Source: Archivesica marissinica (lineage: Eukaryota; Mollusca; Bivalvia; Venerida; Vesicomyidae). From it: a stretch of 64,000 bases of DNA. The notes beneath the pieces were generated by a model. It saw only the letters and a list, made by a program, of their open reading frames with translations. It was not told the DNA's origin and did not search any database. A program made the translations under genes and the position numbers. Below, one piece after another: positions 1 through 13,000 of the stretch (its first letter is position 1; every line of letters begins with the position of its first letter). Where the stretch lies: assembly GCA_014843695.1 (NCBI GenBank), contig CM026397.1:49184558-49248557 (forward strand), in the 5' to 3' direction.

Positions 1-1527
1 ATAATAGTGTACCACCCCTTTAATGTCAAATAAACACTGCATACACACCCATAATAGTGTACCACCCCTTTAATGTCAAATAAACACTGCATACACACCC
101 ATAATAGTGTACCACCCCTTTAATGTCAAATAAACACTGCATACACACCCATAATAGTGTACCACCCCTTTAATGTCAAATAAACACTGCATACACACCC
201 ATAATAGTGTACCACCCCTTTAATGTCAAATAAACACTGCATACACACCCATAATAGTGTACCACCCCTTTAATGTCAAATAAACACTGCATACACACCC
301 ATAATAGTGTACCACCCCTTTAATGTCAAATAAACACTGCATACACACCCATAATAGTGTACCACCCCTTTAATGTCAAATAAACACTGCATACACACCC
401 ATAATAGTGTACCACCCCTTTAATGTCAAATAAACACTGCATACACACCCATAATAGTGTACCACCCCTTTAATGTCAAATAAACACTGCATACACACCC
501 ATAATAGTGTACCACCCCTTTAATGTCAAATAACACTGCATACACACCCATAATAGTGTACTACCCCTTTAATGTCAAATAAACACTGCATACACACCCA
601 TAATAGTGTACCACCCCTTTAATGTCAAATAAACACTGCATACACACCCATAATAGTGTACCACCCCTTTAATGTCAAATAAACACTGCATACACACCCA
701 TAATAGTGTACCACCCCTTTAATGTCAAATAAACACTGCATACACACCCATAATAGTGTACCACCCCTTTAATGTCAAATAAACACTGCATACACACCCA
801 TAATAGTGTACCACCCCTTTAATGTCAAATAAACACTGCATACACACCCATAATAGTGTACCACCCCTTTAATGTCAAATAAACACTGCATACACACCCA
901 TAATAGTGTACCACCCCTTTAATGTCAAATAAACACTGCATACACACCCATAATAGTGTACCACCCCTTTAATGTCAAATAAACACTGCATACACACCCA
1001 TAATAGTGTACCACCCCTTTAATGTCAAATAAACACTGCATACACACCCATAATAGTGTACCACCCCTTTAATGTCAAATAAACACTGCATACACACCCA
1101 TAATAGTGTACCACCCCTTTAATGTCAAATAAACACTGCATACACACCCATAATAGTGTACCACCCCTTTAATGTCAAATAAACACTGCATACACACCCA
1201 TAATAGTGTACCACCCCTTTAATGTCAAATAAACACTACATACACACCCATAATAGTGTTCCCTTTATGCATACATACACACTACAAACACACCCATAAT
1301 AGTATTCCACCCCTTTATTGTCAAATAAACACTGCATACACACCCATAATAGTGTACCACCCCTTTAATGTCAAATAAACACTACATACACACCCATAAT
1401 AGTGTTCCCTTTATACATACATACACACTACAAACACACCCATAATAGTGTTCCACCCCTTTATTGTCAAATAAACACTGCATACACACCCATAATAGTG
1501 TACCACCCCTTTATTGTCAAATAAACA
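1..1527. repeat. 50-bp minisatellite array
   Basis: About 30 head-to-tail copies of a 50-bp unit with core CACCCCTTTAATGTCAAATA. Copies up to about 1230 are almost identical, with one 49-bp copy near 530 and a T/C variant next to it. From about 1240 the array degrades into a composite in which a CTTTATACATACATACACAC block alternates with normal units. It begins before the window and ends in a C-rich run near 1535. It is non-coding as far as can be seen. Confidence 0.97.
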
Positions 1528-2190
1528 AAACACCCCCCCCACAAAAGGTGTTTCGTCCATTTAAAGATGCATAAAGACCTCAAGCACCCCACAATAGTGT
1601 TCCAGTAAAATCCCCTAATTTTCTGATGAGCCAAAAATGCAATACAGTAACAAGATCATATTATAAATACAGATTTGTAGCTCCAGGGCTGTAACTCAAA
1701 ACCCAGTCAATTGTACACTTTCACATAAATTAACCATAGTATGAACTATTTGGCAGTTTGATGTCCTGAAAAGGTTTCCTACTGTTTTATTAACAATACC
1801 ATTTTCTGATTGTGTATACAAATATTTTCCTTCTGTCATTTTCGACAATAGCCATGTACAATGTAGAACGCGTCCATTAGCTTTTTATACATTGTAAAAT
1901 GATTATTGAATATAAAATTGGCATATTAGTTTCGCGAGGCCGCAAACTTTTTGTGAGTGGTTATAAATGTTTGAAAATTGAACTACTCTCTTTTACAGTT
2001 ATTTTGAAATATTTCACAAGAGATAAAGATATTTGACAAAAATCGATGACATTCATAATTATATCTATCAATATTTATTCAACGACATCTTCAAACTGGT
2101 GTAAACGGAAGTTATAGAATATTCGGAATGAATAATTCGCAATTTTGTATTATTAAAAATAATCAAAGTAAAAACCGATAGATTTTTTTA
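1528..2190. other. AT-rich unique DNA, no gene seen
   Basis: Single-copy, AT-rich sequence between an array and a SINE. There is one acceptor-like CTCTCTTTTACAG near 1988-2000, but all three frames after it meet a stop quickly and no donor follows. I see no supported exon. It is probably intron or intergenic spacer. Confidence 0.5.
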
Positions 2191-2419
2191 TACAAATTTA
2201 TTTTAGCTCGATTGCGAAACAAGTTATTTCAACTTATATTAATCACTCTCGAGACCTCATTCTTGATGGAATCCATCACCACGAGGGAGAGAGAAGAGGC
2301 AACGTGGAATTTAAATGCCTTGCCTAAGGGCACAATCGTAACGGCTCCAGCGGGGTTCGAACTCCGGACCTTTCGCACCTGAAGCGAACGCGCATCCACT
2401 GCGCTATCATGACTTCCAC
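2191..2419 (-). mobile_element. tRNA-derived SINE (family 1), nearly full length
   Basis: On the minus strand this begins with a tRNA-like head: A box GATAGCGCAGTGG and B box GAGTTCGAACCCC. A body follows, then a 3' tail with GAGAGTGATTAATATAAGTT and TTTCGCAATCGAGCTAAAAT. The same element recurs at 18021-18236 and 23931-24085 (minus), 62582-62955 (plus), and as the host of the 60.9-62.3 kb array. Its 3' tail is shared with SINE family 2, which suggests both used the same LINE machinery. No clear target-site duplication is visible here. Confidence 0.85.
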
Positions 2420-2597
2420 AAGAAATAGAAACTAGAATATAAGTTGTAGAGCAATTACATTCTCTTGTTACGGATGATAATTGGTGAACAATTCAATCTA
2501 AACATACTGTTCCCAGATTAAATATTCATGAAATACTTTAATCAATCCGTACCAAATTAAATTTTCTCTGCGTGATTCAACCCTGGTTAGGCTTTGA

Positions 2598-3619
2598 TAC
2601 ATATACATTGTACACCGTTTCTGTGGCCATACATTGTACACTGTTTCCATGGCCATACATTGTACACTGTTTCTGTGGCCATACATTGTACACCATTTCC
2701 ATGGCCATACATTGTACACCATTTCTGTGGCCATACATTGTACACCGTTTCCGTGGCAATACATTGTACACCGTTTCCGTGGCCATACAATGTACACCAT
2801 TTCCGTGGCAATACATTGTACACCGTTTCCGTGGCCATACATTGTACACCGTTTCCGTGGCCATACATTGTACACTGTTTCCGTGGCCATACATTGTACA
2901 CTATTTCCGTGGCCATACATTGTACACCGTTTCCATGGCCATACATTCAGTACACCGTTTCCATGGCCATACATTCAGTACACTGTTTCCATGGCCATAC
3001 ATTGTTGACCGTTTCCATGGCCATACATTTTACACCGTTTCCGTGGCCATACATTGTACATCGTTTCCGTGGCCATACATTGTACACTGTTTCTGTGGCC
3101 ATACATTGTACATCATTTCCGTGGCCATACATTGTACACCGTTACCATGGCCATACATTGTACACCATTTCCATGGCCATACAATGTACACCGTTTCCAT
3201 GGCCATACATTGTACACCATTTCTGTGGCCATACATTGTACACCATTTCCATGGCCATACATTGTACACCATTTCCATGGCCATACATTGTACACCGTTT
3301 CCGTGGCCATACATTGTACACCGTTTCTGTGGCCATTCATTGTACACCGTTTCTGTGGCCATACATTGTACACCGTTTCTGTGGCCATACATTGTACACT
3401 GTTTCCATGGCCATACATTGTACACCATTTCCGTGGCCATACATTGTACACTGTTTCCATGGCCATACATTGTACACCGTATCCATGGCCATACATTGTA
3501 AACCATTTCCGTGGCCATACATTGTACAACGTTTCCGTGGCCATACATTGTACACCGTTACCATGGCCATACATTGTACACCATTTCCATGGCCATACAT
3601 TGTACATCGTTTCCATGGC
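2598..3619. repeat. 26-bp minisatellite array
   Basis: About 39 copies of a 26-bp unit with core CCATACATTGTACACCGTTT followed by CCGTGG or CCATGG. Variation is concentrated at a few C/T and G/A positions. Two copies near 2950-2990 carry a short insertion (ATTCAGTACA). The unit has no stop in several frames on either strand, so long overlapping open frames appear that do not indicate protein. The array ends where the family 6 SINE begins. Confidence 0.96.
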
Positions 3620-3935
3620 CTAGTGGTTAAGGCATCCGCCTATGGAGCAGGAGTTCGAAGGTTTGAATATTGAACCTTGTGAGGGGTTCATTCTGATATG
3701 GCCGAAAGGTTAACCGCATGCTAGTTAAATAATGGTTACTGATTGCCTTCAGGCTGGTGCCTGGCCTTCAAGGATAGGATTCAGGCAGTACTTATGTTCA
3801 TACAATGTTTCTTATAAGTCAGTAATGGCTGGCCCTTTCAATAGGGGTGACACTATAAATGTTCATACAATGTTTCTCATAAGTCAGTAATGGCTGGCCC
3901 TTTCAATAGGGGTGACACTATAAATGTTTTTTCAC
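3616..3935 (+). mobile_element. tRNA-derived SINE (family 6) with internal 65-bp duplication
   Basis: The head GGCCTAGTGGTTAAGGCATC matches a tRNA 5' half with an A box, and GGAGTTCGAAGG resembles a B box. The body contains two near-identical 65-bp copies in tandem (about 3794-3858 and 3859-3923), each ending GGGGTGACACTATAA. The head starts at the CCATGGCC that closes the last unit of the 26-bp array. Only one copy is in the window, so the ends are approximate. Confidence 0.6.
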
Positions 3936-3978
3936 AGTAAAGGGAATTTGGTGTATCGAGTAGAGCAAGTTTCGAACC

Positions 3979-4036
3979 ATTTAACTGTCAGGTTACATTT
4001 AACTGTCCGGTTACATTTAACTGTCCGGTTACATTT
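3979..4036. repeat. 18-bp tandem repeat, three copies
   Basis: Three adjacent copies of an 18-bp unit with core GGTTACATTTAACTGTCC, the first with CAGG for CCGG. The sequence around it is unique and AT-rich with no exon signal. Confidence 0.85.
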
Positions 4037-4289
4037 TATTCTCGGTAAGCTTGTCCGCATGGCTGTTTTAATATGCATGTTTTGAGTGTAAAATAATGTC
4101 CTTAAATAAAACACATTGTTTTGATGCATGTAACTAAGGCATCTGTTTAATTATTCATGGAAACAAGTGTGCCTCGTACTGATACAAAGGTTTATAATCC
4201 ACAGTACAAACGGAATAACAGAAATAAAACTCATGGTAAGAGTCCATCCCGTAACCCTTTCAACACCACAGACTTCTAAATGGGCTTAC

Positions 4290-4352
4290 AAAAAGTGTAG
4301 ATCCAGATGAGCCGGCTCGTGACGAGCCGTCTCATCAGGATCTGCACTTTTT
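4290..4352. repeat. Imperfect hairpin, probable foldback MITE remnant
   Basis: The left arm (AAAAAGTGTAGATCCAGATG, then AGCCGGCTCGT) pairs with the right arm ending in CATCAGGATCTGCACTTTTT. This gives a stem of about 30 bp with few mismatches. The GATCCAGAT...ATCAGGATC core is also in the double-hairpin elements at 21663 and 59404, so this is probably a divergent single-hairpin relative. Confidence 0.65.
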
Positions 4353-4439
4353 GCCAGTAATATTACTATTTTTGGACAAAATTACACATTTTGATAAATG
4401 AATTGGTCCAAATGTAATTTTCTTATTAATTTATTTGTC

Positions 4440-6801
4440 TAAATATATCATGCACCAGTCCATATCAGTTACTTGGTGTGGAATGGGTTAAATATCATGC
4501 ACCAGTCCATATCAGTTACTTGGTGTGGAATGGGTTAAATATCATGCACCAGTCCATGTCAGTTACTTGGTGTTGAATGGGTTAAATATCATGCACCAGT
4601 CCATGTCAGTTACTTGATGTTGAATGGGTTAAATATTGTGCATCAGTCCATGTCAGTTACTTGGTGTTGAATGGAAAAATATCATGCACCAGTTCATGTC
4701 AGTTACTTGGTGTTGAATGGGTTAAATATCATGCACCAGTCCATGTCAGTTACTTGGTGTTGAATGGGTTAAATATCATGCACCAGTCCATGTCAGTTAC
4801 TTGGTGTTGAATGGGTTAAATATCATGAACCAGTCCATGTCAGTTACTTGGTGTTGAATGGGTTAAATATCATGAACCAGTCCATGTCAGTTACTTGGTG
4901 TTGAATGGGTTAAATATCATGCACCAGTCCATGTCAGTTACTTGGTGTTGAATGGGTTAAATATCATGCACCAGTCCATGTCAGTTACTTGATGTTGAAT
5001 GGGTTAAATATCGTGCACCAGTCCATGTCAGTTACTTGGTGTTGAATGGAAAAATATCATGCACCAGTTCATGTCAGTTACTTGGTGTTGAATGGGTTAA
5101 ATATCATGCACCAGTCCATGTCAGTTACTTGATGTTGAATGGGTTAAATATCGTGCACCAGTCCATGTCAGTTACTTGGTGTTGAATGGAAAAATATCAT
5201 GCACCAGTCCATGTCAGTTACTTGGTGTTGAATGGGAAAATATCATGCACCAGTCCATGTCAGTTACATGGTGTTGAATGGGTTAATATCATGCACCAGT
5301 CTGTGTCAGTTACTTTGTGTTGAATGGGAAAATATCATGCACCAGTCCATGTCAGTTACTTGGTGTTGAATGGGAAAATATCATGCACCAGTCCATGTCA
5401 GTTACTTGGTGTTGAATGGGTTAATATCATGCACCAGTCCATGTCAGTTACTTGATGTTGAATGGGTTAATATCATGCACCAGTCCATGTCAGTTACTTG
5501 GTGTTGAATGGGTTAAATATCATGCACCAGTCCATGTCAGTTACTTGGTGTTGAATGGGTTAATATCATGCACCAGTCCATGTCAGTTACTTGGTGTTGA
5601 ATGGTTAATATCATGCACCAGTCCATGTCAGTTACTTGGTGTTGAATGGGTTAATATCATGCACCAGTCCATGTCAGTTACTTGGTGTTGAATGGGTAAA
5701 TATCATGCAACAGTCCATGTCAGTTACTTGGTGTTGAATGGGTTAATATCATGCACCAGTCCATGTCAGTTACTTGGTGTTGAATGGGATAATATCATGC
5801 ACCAGTCCATGTCAGTTACTTGGTGTTGAATGGGTTAAATATCATGCACCAGTCCATGTCAGTTACTTGGGATTGAATGGGTTAAATATCATGCACCAGT
5901 CCATGTCAGTTACTTGGAGTTGAATGGGTGCACCAGTCCATGTCAGTTACTTGATGTTGAATGGGTGCACCAGTCCATGTCAGTTACTTGATGTTGAATG
6001 GGAAATATCATGCACCAGTCCATGTCAGTTACTTGATGTTGAATGGGAAATATCATGCACCAGTCGATGTCAGTTACTTGATGTTGAATGGGAAATATCA
6101 TGCACCAGTCCATGTCAGTTACTTGATGTTGAATGGGAAATATCATGCACCAGTCCATGTCAGTTACTTGATGTTGAATGGGAAATATCATGCACCAGTC
6201 CATGTCAGTTACTTGATGTTGAATGGGTGCACCTGTCCATGTCAGTTACTTGGTGTTGAATGGGTGCACCAGTCCATGTCAGTTACTTGATGTTGAATGG
6301 GAAATATCATGCACCAGTCCATGTCAGTTACTTGGTGTTGAATGGGAAAATATCATGCACCAGTCCATGTCAGTTACTTGATGTTGAATGGGACAATATC
6401 ATGCACCAGTCCATGTCAGTTACTTGATGTTGAATGGGACAATATCATGCACCAGTCCATGTCAGTTACTTGATGTTGAATGGGACAATATCATGCACCA
6501 GTCCATGTCAGTTACTTGGTGTTGAATGGGTGCACCAGTCCATGTCAGTTACTTGATGTTGAATGGGAAATATCATGCACCAGTCGATGTCAGTTACTTG
6601 ATGTTGAATGGGTGCACCTGTCCATGTCAGTTACTTGATGTTGAATGGGTGCACCAGTCCATGTCAGTTATTTGATGTTGAATGGGTGCACCAGTCCATG
6701 TCAGTTACTTGATGTTGAATGGGTGCACCAGTCCATGTCAGTTACTTGATGTTGAATGGGTGCACCAGTCCATGTCAGTTACTTGGTGTTGAATGGGTTA
6801 A
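4440..6801. repeat. 47-bp minisatellite array with length variants
   Basis: About 53 copies of a unit with core CAGTCCATGTCAGTTACTTG followed by GTGTTGAATGGGTTAAATATCATGCAC. Unit length varies from about 47 to 45-46 bp, and to 37 bp where the TAAATATCATG segment is missing (mostly after 5920). The variants are segregated: GTGTTGAATGGGTTAAAT dominates at the left and GATGTTGAATGGG with short units at the right. Open frames in it are artefacts of the repeat. Confidence 0.96.
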
Positions 6802-7010
6802 GTGATACTTGTAGAGGGCCCACTCTGGAAGCATTATCGTACAAAGTCAGTCTGTTGTGATGGAGAAAACCACGCACAGTTCCTGGGTACAAACTAGTAT
6901 TGAATTCTCCAACCTCTGAAAGCGACGGATAAATTTCTCACATATCCCCATTTGATCACTTGTCTCCGATAGCTGACAGCCCTAATTGTTTCAACTGAAT
7001 AATGTAGGAT

Positions 7011-10000
7011 TGTTAGGCTATGTGAGAATGTATAGGTCAGTGTTAGGCTATGAGAGAATGTATAGGTCAGTGTTAGGCTATGAGAGAATGTATAGGTCAG
7101 TGTTAGGCTATGAGAGAATGTATAGGTCAGTGTTAGGCTATGAGAGAATGTATAAGTCAGTGTTAAGCTATGAGAGAATGTATAAGTCAGTGTTAGGCTG
7201 TGTGGTAATGTATAGGTCAGTGTTAAGCTATGAGAGAATGTATAAGTCAGTGTTAGGCTATGAGAGAATGTATAGGTCAGTGTTAGGCTATGAGAGAATG
7301 TATAAGTCAGTGTTAGGCTATGAGAGAATGTATAAGTCAGTGTTAGGCTATGTGGTAATGTATAGGTCAGTGTTAGGCTATGTGAGAATGTATAGGTCAA
7401 TGTTAGGCTATGTGGTAATGTATAGGTCAGTGTTAGGCTGTGTGGTAATGTATAGATCAGTGTTAGGCTATGAGAGAATGTATAGGTCAATGTTAGGCTA
7501 TGTGGTAATGTATAGGTCAGTGTTAGGCTGTGTGGTAATGTATAGGTCAGTGTTAGGCTATGAGAGAATGTATAAGTCAGTGTTAGGCTATGAGAGAATG
7601 TATAGGTCAGTGTTAGGCTGTGTGGTAATGTATAAGTCAGTGTTAGGCTATGAGAGAATGTATAGGTCAGTGTTAGGCTATGAGAGAATGTATAAGTCAG
7701 TGTTAGGCTATGAGAGAATGTATAGGTCAGTGTTAAGCTATGAGAGAATGTATAAGTCAGTGTTAGGCTGTGTGGTAATGTATAGGTCAGTGTTAGGCTA
7801 TGAGAGAATGTATAGGTCAGTGTTAGGCTATGTGGTAATGTATAGGTCAGTGTTAGGCTATGAGAGAATGTATAGGTCAGTTTTAGGCTATGAGAGAATG
7901 TATAAGTCAGTGTTAGGCTATGAGAGAGAATGTAAAGGTCAGTGTTAGGCTATGAGATAATGTATAAGTCAGTGTTAGGCTATGTGAGAATGTATAGGTC
8001 AGTGTTAGGCTATGTGGTAATGTATAGGTCAGTGTTAGGCTATGTGAGAGAATGTATAAGTCAGTGTTAGGCTATGTGAGAATGTATAGGTCAGTGTTAG
8101 GCTATGTGGTAATGTATAGGTCAGTGTTAGGCTATGAGATAATGTATAAGTCAGTGTTAGGCTATGTGAGAATGTATAGGTCAGTGTTAGGCTATGTGGT
8201 AATGTATAGGTCAGTGTTAGGCTATGTGATAATGTATAAGTCAGTGTTAGGCTATGTGATAATGTATAGGTCAGTGTTAGGCTATGTGATAATGTATAGG
8301 TCAGTGTTAGGCTATGAGAGAATGTATAGGTCAGTGTTAGGCTATGAGAGAATGTATAGGTCAGTGTTAGGCTATGAGAGAATGTATAGTCAGTGTTAGG
8401 CTATGAGAGAATGTATTCAGTTAGGCTATGGAGAATGTATGTGTGTGTATAGGTCGTGTTAGGCTTGTGGTGTATAGGTCAGTGTTAGGCTATGAGGAAT
8501 GTATAGGTCAGTGTTAGGCTATGAGATAATGTATAAGTCAGTGTTAGGCTATGTGAGAATGTATAGGTCAGTGTTAGGCTATGTGGTAATGTATAGGTCA
8601 GTGTTAGGCTATGTGAGAATGTATAGGTCAGTGTTAGGCTATGTGATAATGTATAGGTCAGTGTTAGGCTATGTGATAATGTATAGGTCAGTGTTAGGCT
8701 ATGAGATAATGTATAGGTCAGTGTTAGGCTATGTGAAATGTATAGTCAGTGTTAGGCTATGTGGTAATGTATAGGTCAGTGTTAGGCTATGTGATAATGT
8801 ATAAGTCAGTGTTAGGCTATGTGATAATGTATAGGTCAGTGTTAGGCTATGTGATAATGTATAAGTCAGTGTTAGGCTATGAGATAATGTATAGGTCAGT
8901 GTTAGGCTATGTGAGAATGTATAAGTCAGTGTTAGGCTATGAGATAATGTATAGGTCAGTGTTAGGCTATGTGATAATGTATAAGTCAGTGTTAGGCTAT
9001 GTGATAATGTATAGGTCAGTGTTAGGCTATGTGAGAATGTATAAGTCAGTGTTAGGCTATGAGATAATGTATAGGTCAGTGTTAGGCTATGTGATAATGT
9101 ATAAGTCAGTGTTAGGCTATGAGATAATGTATAGGTCAGTGTTAGGCTATGTGAGAATGTATAGGTCAGTGTTAGGCTATGTGGTAATGCATAGGTCAGT
9201 GTTAGGCTATGTGAGAATGTATAGGTCAGTGTTAGGCTATGAGAGAATGTATAGGTCAGTGTTAGGCTATGTGGTAATGTATAGGTCAGTGTTAGGCTAT
9301 GAGAGAATGTATAGGTCAGTGTTAGGCTATGTGAGAATGTATAGGTCAGTGTTAGGCTATGTGGTAATGTATAGGTCAGTGTTAGGCTATGTGAGAATGT
9401 ATAGGTCAGTGTTAGGCTATGTGAGAATGTATAGGTCAGTGTTAGGCTATGTGAGAATGTATAGGTCAGTGTTAGGCTATGAGAGAATGTATAGGTCAGT
9501 GTTAGGCTATGAGAGAATGTATAGGTCAATGTTAGGCTATGAGAGAATGTATAGGTCAGTGTTAGGCTATGAGAGAATGTATAAGTCAGTGTTAGGCTGT
9601 GTGGTAATGTATAGGTCAGTGTTAGGCTATGAGAGAATGTATAGGTCAGTGTTAGGCTATGTGGTAATGTATAGGTCAGTGTTAGGCTATGCGAGAATGT
9701 ATAGGTCAGTTTTAGGCTATGAGAGAATGTATAGGTCAGTGTTAGGCTATGAGAGCATGTATAAGTCAGTGTTAGGCTATGTGAGAATGTATAGGTCAGT
9801 GTTAGGCTATGAGAGAATGTATAAGTCAGTGTTAGGCTATGAGAGAGAATGTATAGGTCAGTGTTAGGCTATGAGATAATGTATAAGTCAGTGTTAGGCT
9901 ATGTGAGAATGTATAGGTCAGTGTTAGGCTATGTGGTAATGTATAGGTCAGTGTTAGGCTATGTGATAATGTATAAGTCAGTGTTAGGCTATGTGAGAAT

Positions 10001-13000
10001 GTATAGGTCAGTGTTAGGCTATGTGATAATGTATAGGTCAGTGTTAGGCTATGTGATAATGTATAAGTCAGTGTTAGGCTATGAGATAATGTATAGGTCA
10101 GTGTTAGGCTATGTGATAATATATAGGTCAGTGTTAGGCTATGTGAGAATGTATAGGTCAGTGTTAGACTATGTGAGAATGTATAGGTCAGTGTTAGGCT
10201 ATGTGGTAATGTATAGGTCAGTGTTAGGCTATGTGAGAATGTATAGGTCAGTGTTAGGCTATGAGAGAATGTATAGGTCAGTGTTAGGCTATGTGGTAAT
10301 GTATAGGTCAGTGTTAGGCTATGAGAGAATGTATAGGTCAGTGTTAGGCTATGTGAGAATGTATAGGTCAGTGTTAGGCTATGTGATAATGTATAGGTCA
10401 GTGTTAGGCTATGTGATAATGTATAGGTCAGTGTTAGGCTATGAGAGAATGTATAGGTCAGTGTTAGGCTATGTGAGAATGTATAAGTCAGTGTTAGGCT
10501 ATGAGATAATGTATAGGTCAGTGTTAGGCTATGTGATAATGTATAAGTCAGTGTTAGGCTATGAGATAATGTATAGGTCAGTGTTAGGCTATGTGAGAAT
10601 GTATAGGTCAGTGTTAGGCTATGAGATAATGTATAGGTCAGTGTTAGGCTATGTGATAATGTATAAGTCAGTGTTAGGCTATGAGATAATGTATAGGTCA
10701 GTGTTAGGCTATGTGAGAATGTATAAGTCAGTGTTAGGCTATGAGATAATGTATAGGTCAGTGTTAGGCTATGTGATAATGTATAAGTCAGTGTTAGGCT
10801 ATGAGATAATGTATAGGTCAGTGTTAGGCTATGTGAGAATGTATAGGTCAGTGTTAGGCTATGTGGTAATGCATAGGTCAGTGTTAGGCTATGTGAGAAT
10901 GTATAGGTCAGTGTTAGGCTATGAGAGAATGTATAGGTCAGTGTTAGGCTATGTGGTAATGTATAGGTCAGTGTTAGGCTATGAGAGAATGTATAGGTCA
11001 GTGTTAGGCTATGTGAGAATGTATAGGTCAGTGTTAGGCTATGTGGTAATGTATAGGTCAGTGTTAGGCTATGTGAGAATGTATAGGTCAGTGTTAGGCT
11101 ATGTGAGAATGTATAGGTCAGTGTTAGGCTATGTGAGAATGTATAGGTCAGTGTTAGGCTATGAGAGAATGTATAGGTCAGTGTTAGGCTATGAGAGAAT
11201 GTATAGGTCAATGTTAGGCTATGAGAGAATGTATAGGTCAGTGTTAGGCTATGAGAGAATGTATAAGTCAGTGTTAGGCTGTGTGGTAATGTATAGGTCA
11301 GTGTTAGGCTATGAGAGAATGTATAGGTCAGTGTTAGGCTATGTGGTAATGTATAGGTCAGTGTTAGGCTATGCGAGAATGTATAGGTCAGTTTTAGGCT
11401 ATGAGAGAATGTATAGGTCAGTGTTAGGCTATGAGAGCATGTATAAGTCAGTGTTAGGCTATGTGAGAATGTATAGGTCAGTGTTAGGCTATGAGAGAAT
11501 GTATAAGTCAGTGTTAGGCTATGAGAGAGAATGTATAGGTCAGTGTTAGGCTATGAGATAATGTATAAGTCAGTGTTAGGCTATGTGAGAATGTATAGGT
11601 CAGTGTTAGGCTATGTGGTAATGTATAGGTCAGTGTTAGGCTATGAGATAATGTATAAGTCAGTGTTAGGCTATGTGAGAATGTATAGGTCAGTGTTAGG
11701 CTATGTGATAATGTATAGGTCAGTGTTAGGCTATGTGATAATGTATAAGTCAGTGTTAGGCTATGAGATAATGTATAGGTCAGTGTTAGGCTATGTGATA
11801 ATATATAGGTCAGTGTTAGGCTATGTGAGAATGTATAGGTCAGTGTTAGACTATGTAAGAATGTATAGGTCAGTGTTAGGCTATGTGGTAATGCATAGGT
11901 CAGTGTTAGGCTATGTGAGAATGTATAGGTCAGTGTTAGGCTATGAGAGAATGTATAGGTCAGTGTTAGGCTATGTGGTAATGTATAGGTCAGTGTTAGG
12001 CTATGAGAGAATGTATAGGTCAGTGATAGGCTATGTGAGAATGTATAGGTCAGTGTTAGGCTATGTGGTAATATATAGGTCAGTGTTAGGCTATGTGAGA
12101 ATGTATAGGTCAGTGTTAGGCTATGTGAGAGAATGTATAGGTCAGTGTTAGGCTATGTGAGAATGTATAGGTCAGTGTTAGGCTATGAGAGAATGTATAG
12201 GTCAGTGTTAGGCTATGAGAGAATGTATAAGTCAGTGTTAGGCTATGAGAGAATGTATAAGTCAGTGTTAGGCTGTGTGGTAATGTATAGGTCAGTGTTA
12301 GGCTATGAGAGAATGTATAGGTCAGTGTTAGGCTATGTGATAATGTATAAGTCAGTGTTAGGCTATGTGATAATGTATAGGTCAGTGTTAGGCTATGTGA
12401 TAATGTATAGGTCAGTGTTAGGCTATGTGATAATGTATAAGTCAGTGTTAGGCTATGAGATAATGTATAGGTCAGTGTTAGGCTATGTGATAATGTATAA
12501 GTCAGTGTTAGGCTATGAGATAATGTATAGGTCAGTGTTAGGCTATGTGAGAATGTATATGTCAGTGTTTGGCTATGTGGTAATGTATAGGTCAGTGTTA
12601 GGCTATGTGGTAATGTATAGGTCAGTGTTCGGCTATGTGAGAATGTATAGGTCAGTGTTAGGCTATGTGAGAATGTATAGGTCAGTGTTAGGCTATGTGG
12701 TAATGCATAGGTCAGTGTTAGGCTATGTGAGAATGTATAGGTCAGTGTTAGGCTATGAGAGAATGTATAGGTCAGTGTTAGGCTATGTGGTAATGTATAG
12801 GTCAGTGTTAGGCTATGAGAGAATGTATAGGTCAGTGTTAGGCTATGTGAGAATGTATAGGTCAGTGTTAGGCTATGAGATAATGTATAGGTCAGTGTTA
12901 GGCTATGTGAGAATGTATAGGTCAGTGTTAGGCTATGTGAGAATGTATAGGTCAGTGTTAGGCTATGTGAGAATGTATAGGTCAGTGTTAGGCTATGAGA

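Noticed and set aside
1..1527. CRISPR-like array of regularly spaced repeats
   Set aside because: There are no unique spacers; the whole 50-bp unit repeats. The window is animal DNA with introns and SINEs.
2498..3673. Cys/His/Trp-rich open frames resembling small secreted peptides or zinc-binding repeats
   Set aside because: Produced by the 26-bp array, with three units making 26 codons in every frame.
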